Shown here: positions 20,606 to 32,338 of the stretch, piece by piece
Numbering within the stretch: position 1 is the stretch's first letter
Layout: each line of letters opens with the position of its first letter
DNA from: Stagonosporopsis chrysanthemi
Taxonomy: Eukaryota > Ascomycota > Dothideomycetes > Pleosporales > Didymellaceae
DNA: 64,000 nucleotides
NCBI GenBank assembly: GCA_022560025.1
Contig: JAFISE010000040.1
Span: 62,001-126,000 of the forward strand
Direction: 5' to 3'
Position numbers and translations under genes: made by a program
The notes under the pieces: generated by a model
Told to the model about the DNA's origin: nothing
Databases searched by the model: none
Seen by the model: only the letters and a program-made list of their open reading frames with translations

Positions 20606-23600
20606 TTCACTTGTAGTAGAACATCCTATATTACAACCCGAACGTTATGCGATCAATGCCCCACGAGACTGACTGACGAACAGGAAACGAACAACGATAA
20701 CCACTAGCTGCGGTAAATTTTAACATTGAAGTCGTTCATTGTTGGAGACTTGTTTCATATAGCATCAGCACAAAACGTTAACCATAGACTATGCTCTGCT
20801 CTTCTTCGAGTGGGACATGAATGCAGTACTCACCCTTCCCCTATCTTGTCTTTGATGGCGGAAAAAGGGTATTACCCCGAAATCATGCTTTCTACCAACA
20901 CGTAGAAATAAATAGTCGTTTTTTGAAAGGCTGAATGATACATGACAGTGCAGGAGAAAACTTGAAATCTCCCTATGAAGATCGTAAGATAACAACTTCC
21001 CAAATGTCGATCGCCCAGTTTTGGCTCGTACGCGGCAAACATGACGATGTTTGGCGTGCTTTTCCAGGATTTACTTCTGATGCATGCCTTTTGAGTTATA
21101 TCAACAGAGCAAATTACGGAGGTGTCCCCTGGGTAGTTCAAGTTTTGAACAGATCCGGGTGTATATGCTCAATCTTCAGAAACTTAGAGTGGTCGCCTCA
21201 CTTGTTCAAACACTACGAGGAGCACGAGGATTATTTTACTGTTTCGCTACTGTCGCGACTAAAAGGGAGCCAAAATATACGCACATTTGAGTCCCTAGAT
21301 TGGCACGATAATGTAGGCCTTCAGCGCTGCCTCAGCTACTTATTGTCTGATTCAGAGCAGTCCCAACGCCATGGAGACCAGATGCGCACATTTTGTGTGA
21401 ACGCTTCAGTTGTTAAGACACAGATGTAGAAGGAAGAAACGCATGAAATGCGAGTTCAATTGACACCATGGATCTGGTGGTGCAGCACGAGAAATATTTT
21501 TCCATGTGCATTCGCAGACAGAATGTTTTAAGTCACATACGACAACGACTCGTCGTGGGAGCCACTCCATTCTCCACGACAAAGAAGCAGGAGTCGAAGG
21601 CGCAACATGCTGGAAACATCATGGCAAAGACGGGATAATGTTCAAAGAAACCAGTTTTAAAAGATTGTATTACGGGTGGGCCGAGACAGACGAGAACGAG
21701 AGGATGCCTGTTTCACAGCTCTAGAAGAAAGAGTATACTCATGGGGTCCGTATAGATGTCGTGACGAAGACTTACTCCGAGAAAAATCTGCTCTGGCTGT
21801 CATAATTGACTCCTATTGTGCTCCAAACATGGGCCAAGTATGAACGAACAGCACGTCCTAATCTACCAGGAGACAATCGAGACTTCACTGACCTTACCAA
21901 GCAGGACTGCACTTGTCAGGACTGTGCAATAACAAGACCCGAGAGCCGGGTATGAGTGCCGAAGAAGCCAGCACACATCACAGCAAACGCACGATCTGGC
22001 AGAACCATCGAGCCCGCAGCGACGCGCCTCGCAGATCCGTCGTCGATTTTGCGGAGTGCATGTCATCTCCGAGGGTACGAGAAAAATCTCCGGCTGCAAG
22101 GGCTTTGTAGCATCCCACAGCTTGAATCGCGGTCTGCGGCACAAGCAGTGAGGTGTGATTCGTTCTGAGCCCTTCTAACAGTCGAGACTGTTAGGCAGCA
22201 TGCTTGCGTTCTGCAACATGAGGCTGCCTGGTATTGTGTCTTACTGTTTGTGGATCTCGCCGTAATTGCCGCATTGGATCGGCATTGGCATGTGCAGAGG
22301 GGAAAGCGCCCGATGGACAGAGTAGTCTTGAGTCTGCGTTTATCGTGCAGTCCACACTCTATTATTGTACAGCACATGCTCAGATCGTTGAGCCCTGCAG
22401 AGAGAGGATCTGCGTGCATGCCTAAGTCGAGCAAGATCGATACACAATCACAACCAAACTCGTATTCGCATTCGGCCGATGTACCGCCGGTAAGCCTTGC
22501 GACAGATGCACGATCTGACTTCATGAGGGGTAAGAGATTTTAGGCGATGGAAGATCTCGCAGAATGATCTTGCGGCGGGCTCAGCCGTTGCGTGTGGGTG
22601 CGAGCCTGTGCGTTGGAGAAGTTGGATTCGCGTTCGTATTGCCGTTTTAGGCCGGACTCATGGTGTCTTGACGCAGGGCAGTGGCCCGACTAAAAGGCTG
22701 AATAACACAACCTCCTTGAGAACACATGCATACGGACCATGCGAATATCCGTCTTCCGGGACTCTGGGGTTGTCATTGTGCGGCCGAGCGTGTGCGGCTG
22801 CCTTCAGCTGATCCTGACGGGAGCTTGCAGCTTCCGTAACCCAGTGTACATCCATCACATCAATCCTCCCGTGCAGGCCAGCCCTTGACCTGCAGACGTG
22901 AAAAAAAAGTAAACATGAGCTGCAGGTAGCGGCGCAGCCTTGTGCGCTTTAGTGATAGCTGTGGCAGCGGCGGACGTAGATGGAGTGGCCTATTGCGCAT
23001 GTCGGTCCGTTTGGTGGTCCGCCTCAAGAAAAAGAAGTTCTTGGACACTTCGACACGTCGACTTGTACTCTAGTCTCGTATGGCTTGTGGGTAAGGATGG
23101 TCTATCAGAAGTAAACCTTTGAGGGACGGAGGATCACCGCAAGTCATTGGGATATGCGGAGATCTCTTTGCTTTATCCAACATGCATCCAGTGCTACGGG
23201 TCCACAGCAGCATGGACAAAACTTTTTGGAAGCAAAAGTAGGCTTGGATCAGCAGGATAACCACTGAGGGCTCATTCTTTGTGCCATTCAACCGATTTTG
23301 AGTCCCGTATTAGGAGGTAGATGGCGAGCAAGTTACTAAGACTCTGCAAAAGGCTCTTGCCCTACTACATACGCAACAGGAAGTCGCTAAGCTTCTTTCT
23401 CAATCAACGGCGACCTAGACTGCAACACATCTCACAGAAATGCGACGATCGAAGCAAAGTGATTGTTACCGCTTACAAAGCTTGCAAGACAAGGACGGGC
23501 CCCGAGATTGTGTGGCATCAGATATTACTATGGATTTATCGCTCAGGTCTTGTGCAATCCAATAGCTACATCGACAGGCCAGTGCGTCTTCTCAAGAGCG

Positions 23601-24040
23601 CGTGAAAAGACGAATGGATCTCCACCAGTCGATTATATTGGACGAATGAATGCGGCAGACCTGAAACACTTATCAGATTGATAGTTTCGCAAATTACATT
23701 ATCGACAGGGTATCAATCGTCCACACAAGGTAGATGGTGTGATCGGCTAACGTCAACATCGGCATCGTGGGAGATCGTGTGCACGAGCTGTCGACGTCCC
23801 CAGAACTCCGAGGAATCGTCCCCACCCTCAAAGCCTTGCACAAAGCGTCAGACAAGCGATTACCGCCTCGCCAAAGGTGAAAACATCATGCCTGTTCGTT
23901 GGTCGGTAAGTTCCCAAATGACGCTATCTTGACGCAACGGCACAGCCTACTGTTTGTGCCGTGTACACGAAGAAGCTCAGCAAGCTTCAGTATGCTCAGG
24001 CCACGCTGTGGCCATACGAGCACCTGCAGCACAGTGAGTG

Positions 24041-24080
24041 ATGCTGCTCCGGAAAGGGGGATGCTGCTCCGGAAAGGGGG
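24041..24080 (+). repeat. Perfect tandem duplication of a 20-mer
   Basis: ATGCTGCTCCGGAAAGGGGG occurs twice back to back (24041-24060 and 24061-24080) without a mismatch, in otherwise non-repetitive DNA. Identity suggests a recent slippage or duplication event. Confidence 0.95.
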
Positions 24081-24613
24081 AAGCCGCCACCGCATCTGAC
24101 GATCAAGGCGATGTCTCGTTCAGATGTGGGAGCTCCACTGTGCTCGCTAAAGCCCAACACGGAAGACTAGATCAGAAAAAGAGGAATTAATGCGGACCTT
24201 CAACATCGGGTGTCCAAAAGGATACTGACCATACTTGTCTCGTCCATTATTGGCCAGACCCTGAATGCCGGTAAAATCGATAACTCTTTTGCTTGTGCCG
24301 CGCGCGAAGATCGCCGTGCCTTGAAAATGCAGCATCTTCTCCAATAACGGTCGCAAATATGACGATCATTACTCGAATGTCATTATGGCTGGTCGAATCA
24401 GCATAGCTAATTCTAGAAGTTTATGATACCATGAAACACTTTGGAACAGACAAACAGCCTGCTGAAACACCGTCATATGTATGTACCTTGAAGACACTGC
24501 CTGTCAATTGAGTTTATCAGCCACGCACGGATGTACGCCTGTTTCGGTGGTTGTCCGCGTTTCCATCACCCAGGATCGGGATCCATGCAGAGGATGTGAG
24601 CAGACTTCGTATT

Positions 24614-24627
24614 GGGATCGCGATCCC
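24614..24627. repeat. Perfect 14-base palindrome GGGATCGCGATCCC
   Basis: A perfect palindrome in the desert, just before a stretch with further inverted elements (AAGTCG...CGACTT near 24650-24670). It could be a binding site for a dimeric regulator; nothing nearby identifies a target gene. Confidence 0.6.
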
Positions 24628-26400
24628 TTTTAAGTGGGACGGTAAATAGTAAGTCGAGTCGAGCCGACTTCGTAAACTCCTGCTTTTTATTATCATTACA
24701 GCGACGAGGGAATCAAATTCCTCCTGCGCATTGCATGACCAACCCTACTTCGTACACTACCTTGGTGCACATCATCATGTGAAGCAGCAGGGTTTCGCTC
24801 CCACCGGATGCGCCGAGGCTTCAGCATACCCGGAGACAGGGAACCTTCTCGTATTGCTCAGGCCACCTCATGTCGTCGTACGCCCATACATCCTGCACCA
24901 GTTTGATGAAAAAGACATACGCCGCGGAGGGACATCGCACCTTGACAACCTAGCTATCAGATGCTTCTCGGGTAATGATAGCACTGTATGTAAGCCGTTC
25001 TTGCATGGTCGTTACGAGGCCCCACAGTGAGAGTCAGTGGCAAATAATGTGCTGATCTGGATATATGAGAGAGATACTCTCCAAAAATTAGACGGCCCGG
25101 AGGCCAGCTCAGATACCACTCGCAGTTGATAGGCCAAGCTTGTGAAGTTTGCACCGTCCCAGCAAACAGACTAAGAGTGGACACACAGCCTTGTTGGAAC
25201 AGAAATTACAATCTGACAATTGCACATCTCTTTCCCATGGGCCAGAATTTGAAGACGGTGGTGATGCCACTTGTGAAATTGTCGTACAGCATCAGCTTGC
25301 CTCGAGGGAATGAGAACGCTGCGAAGTCCGGGACCTGAAACGCCTGGTATTCAGATCGTTCGCAAACTGCATCTCGCTCCGGTGCACTGAAGTGGAGTCC
25401 CGCGCGATCACCCGGGCGATAGACTTTATCAGGTGTGATGCCGTGAACGCATCGCCAGCATAATGAGTAAGTTATAACTGCATGGTGGATGCACCACAAG
25501 CTCTTCTAGTGTTCGCTTAGAGGGTGTCTTTCTGAACATCATGTCGTTTCGCGTGTGCGCGCAGCGAAGGCTGTGTAACACAGGGGACACACTATTCCTG
25601 GACGGCCACTGATCGCACGCACATCACAGCCCACGACAAAGAGCTTGTCGGAGTCATGAACAGTGTGAAGAGTATTGGCGAGGACCATAGTGCGACGGAA
25701 GATTCCATGCAGGTTCCACGTTATCAGCCACAGATCTAGCGCCATTGGTTCTGACATGTTGTTGACGTGAACAGTTACAGCTACCAGTGCTGAGTGCAGT
25801 GGCACTTGGGGCGAAGAACTCGAAAAGTTAGGCAGGAGTAGACTGTCAGTCATCTTGATCACGGCAGCGTCTGAGAGCATGTCGCACGAGGTTGCACTGT
25901 GCTTTCCGAAGCTCTGGGAGCTGCTGACTGGAAAAGAAGAGAACATGGCTTTGAACATGCATAAATCATCGCTGTAGGTGTGCCAGAGGAGTGGCGTTGG
26001 ATCAGGTTGTTCTGCACACCGCCCTCAAACTCGATATCTTGACGTCGCATTCTGTTTTAGTAGCGTGAGGAGGCCGACATCGTGAGGCTTGTCGGTACCA
26101 TGGTACATGGTAGATGGCACGATCGCTGGGTCGGTACCACTTGCTCCTGCGTGCCAAAGCGAACTGACAGGACGCCGCGCAGCCGAGCACAGGAATGAAC
26201 AACGATCTGAGCACGAGATGGATATGGCCTCCAACAGTGCTCCAGATGTCACGGTGATGCTGGCGGCGCATATGTTGAATGGAGCGCTGGATGAGGACTG
26301 ACGGCGGCCGCAAGCCACATGTGGTGGTCTGACGTAACCGAGCGGTTCCACAGCCTTGGGGACGCGTTGTGGCCTGACACGCTCGCTCGGGCGACGATAG

Positions 26401-28109
26401 CGGAGCTGGTGCCCACGACTCAGAGGTGACGAGCAAAGCTGTTCGGTCTCTCGCAGCGGTGAATGGCCGGCCCAGCGTCCGTCGCCCCCGCTAACGTTAA
26501 TCCTGATCGTGCCGCGTGAGATTCGGCGGCCCAAGGACCGCTGCACATGGAGATATCCGGTAGCGCCGGCTCGCCGAAGCGTTCGGCGTTCGCCCAGCGC
26601 GCGGGCGAGGCACCGCGCTCTGGCAGCTGCAGCTGTTGCTGTTGCTGCCCAACGTGCGGTGGCTGCGGCGGGCGATCTCGTCTGGCCACGCACTGCGGTG
26701 CGCGCGAAAACCAGCAGCCCTGGCGGCGCTGCGGCACTCTGGCGGCACTCTGGCGGCTTGCCCTGTCGCAGCCAAGCGAAGGATGACAGACGAACGTGGG
26801 TGCAAACCCCCCGTAATGCAGCGGTGGGGCGCTCGGCTGCCATCTCGATCGCAGCACGACTTGATTCGCCCGTCGCACTGGTGGCGCATCGGGCTGAGCC
26901 CGTTGCAGTATGGGCGCATCTCTCCTCGTGTCCGCGGCGTCACTACTGGCGCGGCTGCAGCCAACGATGCCCACCCCCTGCCGCAACGGCTGTGGATCGA
27001 GAGAAAAAGAAGGAGAGCAGCGCAAAAGGCACTGTGATACGCCAGCATGCTGTTGGCGGAGAGATTTCCGTACAGCAAGCGCACCGCCAGCAGCAGGACT
27101 GTGCTCGAGGGGCGCAACTCTTGCAGTTGCAGCGGCGCCGATCTCACGCCAAAGAAAGCGTGCTGTGCTGCATTGAGGGGCGAATGCGACCGATGGAGCT
27201 AGGACTTGCAAGGGCAGATTCGCGTGCCGCATATCCTGGCCTTCTCACTCGACGCTTTGGGGAGCCTGCTGGAGCTGTGGAGAATCACTGCCCAGTAGGC
27301 CGTGCTGGCCGCCCATGTTGCGCTGGGGCCAAACAGCACATGTGCTGCTGTCGACAGCATCCTTGCCTCTCACTGCAGAGGCTCGTCACACTTGGCCATT
27401 ACTCGCTGCCGGCACGGTTCATCTCCGATTGCATCTGCTCTAGCCGTCAGCGCCCCAGCTCCATTCGTTTCTCTCTCACACCATGCTTGCACGCGAAACG
27501 AGGCGCTGAGATCCGAATCGACACATCGACCGCTCTGTCAGATCACATCACGGGACTAGCTGCCGTCGCCGCCTTTGCCCTGGTACTACCTGTCGAACCT
27601 CTTCCACACCACCCGAGAACGCCATCACCGCCCCCATCACTGAAGCCTGCCCATTGTAAGAGACGGACCCAAGACTGCGGTTGCTGTGTATTTTTGTGCC
27701 CAAACGACCCCTCCACGCCGTTGTGCCTGCGACACTACGTCAGCCACCAACCTCGACGCCAAAAGGAGCAGAGGCGGCAGATATCATTGACGTGCCTGCC
27801 CGGCGAGTCGCACCACCCACCCGTCTGTTGACCCTGCAAATCCACGCCATAGAAAGAGGCCACCGCGACAGAATCCCGAACGATACAGATATCGTATCTG
27901 TCTGGAGGACTGGGCTTTACGACAGAAAATCCTTCTGAGGCGGACTGGGAGGAAGTTGCTTGGTTGTGTTGTTTGCTGAGGAAGGAACGATTGTTCAGTC
28001 GCGCCATTGACGTCGCGGCACGGCATCCCCTCTGCAGCGATCTGACTCACCCTCGACATTGCACCATCGTCAAACGTGAGCCGTCGCTCGTGCCTTTTTT
28101 TCCCCTACC
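26401..28109 (+). promoter_or_regulatory. GC-rich upstream region and probable long leader of the NsdD gene
   Basis: From about 26.4 to 27.3 kb the DNA is strongly GC-rich, and stop codons are so rare that frames of 440 codons (26509-27831 plus), 272 and 270 codons (minus) overlap each other. Their products are Ala/Arg/Cys/His-rich without motifs, so I treat them as composition artefacts. From 27.4 kb to the ATG at 28110 the sequence turns pyrimidine-rich and leader-like, with several short upstream ATGs. A long, uORF-bearing leader would suit a developmental regulator, but transcript data are needed. Confidence 0.4.
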
Positions 28110-29871
28110 ATGGAGGCGCCAGATGTCACGAGGCAAAGGTACGTTTCTCCTCCGAGTAGTTTTGCCAGATGTGGTTTGCTAACGACGCCCTCAGTGTCGG
28201 CCTGCCATCCATCAACCACATGGATCCCAGCAGGTTCAAGCGGGAAGAAAATGATTACCAGCGAAATTTGTCGACACCCGCCATGGTCAGCCCGTTGCAC
28301 CCTCATTTAGCACCGTCACGTTTGCACGGCACTCACCAATCGCCGCCCGCCAGCGCAGTACCCGGCTCGCTTGCTGGCTTGCTATCTCCACCAGAATCTC
28401 GCAGGACGTCTGGTGATGACAAGGACATTTACAAGCCAGCGGCACGGCAGTCACTGCCGTCGATATCTGAAGCTTTGGGAGCAGAACAATCGCTGCCATA
28501 TCCTGGACCTGTCCCACCCCCACCCTCTGCGCCGGTACCAATGTCCCAACATCACGCACCGATTTCTGCGCATGCCTCACCCTCAGATTCACGGAAAAGA
28601 CCATTCGAACCAGACTCGTATAGTGCCCAAGGTCCATCGAACCCATTCTCACATCCTCGAAGTCCTTTTGTCAGCACTGCTACTCAGGTTCCACCGCCGC
28701 CACCACCACCGCCGCACAATCAAGTTGACTCGACAACACGACCGCCCTATGAACCACGAGCCCCGTATTTGTCATCGCAACACAGCTCGAGGCTGCCCTC
28801 ACTGCATCCCATCAAGACCACGCAGTCCCCCCCTCCGCCTGCCGCTCGACCAAATCTGCCATACTCTTCGTATCCGCCTGCGCCGGCACCGACTTACGAA
28901 CCTTCCGTCCCTCAGCCATCCGAGTCCATGAATCACCCATATGGCTACTCGCAACCGCAGTATTCATCTTATCCACCCTCGGCACCTCCCTCTAACGGAC
29001 TACCGGCAGCCTATCCTCCCTCAACCTCAACCTACCCTGGACAGTCTCGATACTATCCTACATCGTTGCGTGACAACACCGAGTCACGTCTTGAAGAGAA
29101 GAAGCTCAATCGTGCCAGCCTTGCTCCGTATGGAGAGTCTGTTAAACGACACTTGGACAGCTTTGACCTCGAGGCGTCCTTGAACGAGGTATGTATGCAT
29201 GGCTTCACTCCATACCTTTTTGCTAATTGTACAAGATGGCCGATGGCTGTGGGCGTATATCAGAATTCTCGAAAGCCTACCGTCAAAGAGCGCACGAGAA
29301 CCAGCGGATCGGCATGACGCCACAGTCAATCCCCCGCCTGGAAGATATCGACGACATGATTAAACAGGGTGAGAGGGTACAAATATCCCTTCAACGTATG
29401 AGAGATGTTGATTTCAACCACCAGCAAGCCAGCTTAGTTGAGCCACCACGGGAAGCTCATTACCGACGTGCTAATGGTTACGATCACGATACATCCAGTA
29501 CCTATGGTGACGACATGAAGGGAGGCGGCGGATTTGCTGGGGTTGACAGCAAGACACGCAAACGAGGCGTAAGTCCTTGCAACACATATATCAATGATCG
29601 TCCTGACCTAACTCAGACGCAGCGTGCCGCTCCTCCGGGTCGATGCCACAGCTGTAATCGTGCCGAGACACCAGAATGGCGCAGAGGTCCCGATGGCGCT
29701 CGAACTTTGTGCAATGCCTGCGGTCTTCGTAAGTAATGCTCCATGAGCCCTCGTTCTATCGACTGACGTACCGCAGACTACGCAAAATTGACCAGGAAGA
29801 TCGGCAAGGATGCCATGACTAGCTCAAATCTCCGGCCGAAATCGATCGACCATGGTTCCCCCGCCGTATAA
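28110..29871 (+). CDS. nsdD: GATA-type transcription factor, NsdD-like
   Basis: Five exons (28110-28138, 28195-29188, 29236-29568, 29617-29728, 29777-29871; introns 47-56 nt) encode 520 residues. The first exon has only 29 nt. The N-terminal 300 residues are Pro/Ser/Tyr-rich and disordered, with a PPPPPPPP run. A conserved Glu/Arg-rich region follows (RISEFSKAYRQRAHENQRIG, IPRLEDIDDMIKQGERV), as in NsdD proteins. A single GATA finger of type C-X2-C-X18-C-X2-C spans about residues 462-487, and the protein ends soon after in LHYAKLTRKIGKDAM. The last intron splits the codon for His in GLHYAKL. NsdD orthologs promote sexual and repress asexual development. C-terminal position of the finger and the LHYAKLTRK tail distinguish it from AreA and SreA types. 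Confidence 0.92.
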
Positions 29872-32338
29872 GATAGGGTCACCCTAACCACCTGTCTGTG
29901 GATGAACTGGAGTCCACCCCTAAGGAAATTTTGCATCCCACCTCATACGGCCGACCTCGTCACGATTCATCCCTGGACAAATTGTGCTGTTTCTAGGATT
30001 CGTCGCCTATTACGTCTCCCTGCAGCGTCAAGCGTCTTTCAACTTACTTCTTGAGCGTTGACGTAAGGTTCAACTAACATTCTCGCATTTACAGGTCGTC
30101 TTATCAGAGACAGGGCCTTCATATTTTAATGATCGAAGCATCTTATTCGCCATTCAAGTCTTTTCACGCGCACTCGGAGAAGCAGGACCACATACTGTGG
30201 TTTCAAGTGGCCTGACTGAGTCTCTCTTGGGTTGTTAGGCTACGACAAATGGCCTAGATTGTAACAGCAGTTGTTGTGCTGCAAAGGCCAGGCCCGTTAC
30301 GATGGACCATGGCTCGTGGATGACGCGACCCCTTCATTTACTGTTTTATATCAGCAATCGTTGCATTTTGGCACACGCGTAGGGCTATCAGGCCCCACGA
30401 CTGGTCAGTGGCGTTCTTCACATTTGGTCCCCTGTCAGGGCGGAGCCATCATTTACTGGCGTTTGGGGTAGAAAATCCCGCCATTGAGCGAGAGGATTGT
30501 ATTTCATGGTATCTTTGTATGACCTGCACTTTATCAGAAGTGCAGGTGTGTAGGTAGCTTGTCGTTCTTCAGAGATACCATACGGCTATTAGGCCAGCAA
30601 CGCAAATGCTTTAGTCAATCGCGATCTACAACGTTTCTTTTTGCACTGAGCCCACAATCCTTGGTGAAAACCTTTCATCACACTGCATTGAGTCGAGACA
30701 GCACACCCACATGTCTTAGCAAACTATATGCGCAGGGCCGAACAAATCTAGCAAGTTTCGCACACGGCGACACAGGGACGAACCTGTCAGGCCACTTCAG
30801 GCTCTCACGGTACCACAACGTGAGATCTGATCAAGGAATCTTGCGTGACCGTAGTCTGTCCCCCTGCCCAACCCTGCACAGAGCCTGATCGGGCGAGCGC
30901 ACGATAATAACGCAGTCTTACCAGTCAGGTCAACACTGCACAGCATGTCCACGCACCAAAGCGGCACAGCGTCTGACGAAGCGAAGTGGACGACTGCGAG
31001 ACACAAGGCTAGGTGTCTGGGGCGCACAAGCCGATCTCCAATATCCCGTCCTTGCGGAGACGGATATTGTCGTAACGAAGCAAAGCCGATCTCAGATCGT
31101 GAATTAGTGCAGTCCTTGCTCTAGCACGAATGCGGTAGTACGGGACGAGCGCGCGCTGCATGCCAACGATACACCAGCGTCCCCCGCCGTTCGCCATGGC
31201 GCGGATGGCTGCTCGAGCAGCCGTCATGTTGAAGTCACTTGTCTCGGGCACCATAGCTATGGAGAGTGCCGGTGGCGTTGTGCAAGCGCGGGCGGCACCG
31301 CTGATTGATAACGGCGAAGCATACCCGGGGGAGGGGTGATGCATAGCAACAGCTTCTTGCGGCGCTGGGGGGTGCTGGACGTGTGCGCTGATGCAAGGGT
31401 TGCGCGACAGCTGGGATCTGCTCTTCATGGTGTGTCCTGTGATGTGAGCCCGTCGGGTCCCCTCGTTGCCTCAGTGAACAGACAGTTTGCGCGCTGGGGC
31501 TACTCTGCATGGATCGACAGAGACACATGCAATGATAATGCGGGAATCAGGAGGTGAGCGTGATACTCAATAAACAGGCCTGTATGCAGAGCATCTTGAT
31601 AATCTGGTCACCTTGTCTTCTCGACCAAACTAACAAGCCGCTAAGCATGACCTGGTCTTTGTGGTTGTGGCTTGTCGCTTGTCTTCAAGGACATCCGAAT
31701 ATAATCTAGCCATCTAGTATTCGAAGATTAAAGGTGTTGAAGCCTACAGTGGTGGTGGCGTGAACAGTTTTGAGGATGTATATCCATTCGATGATGGATG
31801 AAATCGCCGACGTAAATGATGGGTGTAGGACATATTGCTTACTCAGGTGGCCCCATACCTGTCACCGTTCGTTGTGCAAGCCAACATAACCCACTGCCTG
31901 GTCTGACAGCATGTTCGCGCGACACACTGATGTTGTCGTGATGGTATTCCTTAAAGTCCATTTGCGGCTAGAAAAACGACACCGGCTCGTCGCTATCCTC
32001 GGAATGCCGGCGAACACACTGCTCCCACATTTGTCAGCCAAAGCGCCGGCTCCAGCTGCCCAACTTCCTGACATTCAATATTGGCCTTCTATTGTCAGGA
32101 TTTCTGCCTTTCTGCGACGATCTTGCGCGCACCACGGACGCAGTCTTGTCTTGCTTCCGTCGCAGACATCCCACTCGTTTGCACAAACCCTGCCCCGCTA
32201 ATCTTAGATCTGTCGTGCTTCCGGAATTGACAACCCCGCTACTGCTACCGCGCAAAACCACCTATTGCTGTACAACATACACTTCCGGACCGCTCTTTTC
32301 TCCGGAAAGACCTGATCCTGCGGGCGGCTCTTGACGAT
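29872..32338. other. Intergenic region, about 2.5 kb
   Basis: Downstream of the NsdD gene and upstream of GCS1. The longest frame is 139 codons on the minus strand (31009-31428). Its product is Arg/Ala-rich without a recognised domain, so I do not call it. No tRNA, repeat array or transposon trace was seen. Confidence 0.35.

Larger units (their letters stand above)
20606..26400. other. Gene desert, about 5.8 kb
   Basis: No gene is supported. Open frames up to 164 codons (20935-21429 plus, 22063-22524 minus, 25539-25958 minus) lack family motifs, signal peptides or a consistent splice model, and their residue composition is erratic. Base composition is mixed and I do not see the strong TA skew of heavily RIP-mutated repeats. 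The stretch may be old degenerate mobile DNA, regulatory DNA for flanking genes, or house a non-coding transcript. A direct 20-base duplication and a 14-base palindrome inside it are listed separately. Confidence 0.4.

Noticed and set aside
22063..22524. Cys-rich 153-codon frame on the minus strand, considered as a secreted protein
   Set aside because: It lacks a signal peptide, the cysteines are scattered without pattern, and stop-free length is unremarkable here.
25539..25958. 139-codon minus-strand frame in the desert
   Set aside because: Parts look protein-like, but no homologous family is recalled and neighbouring frames do not splice to it.
26509..27831. 440-codon Ala/Arg-rich frame
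   Set aside because: Two other frames of similar length overlap it on the opposite strand, it begins with a non-ATG codon, and the DNA is simply GC-rich and stop-poor.
31009..31428. 139-codon minus-strand frame between the NsdD gene and GCS1
   Set aside because: Arg/Ala-rich without domain or targeting signal; kept out for lack of any support beyond length.
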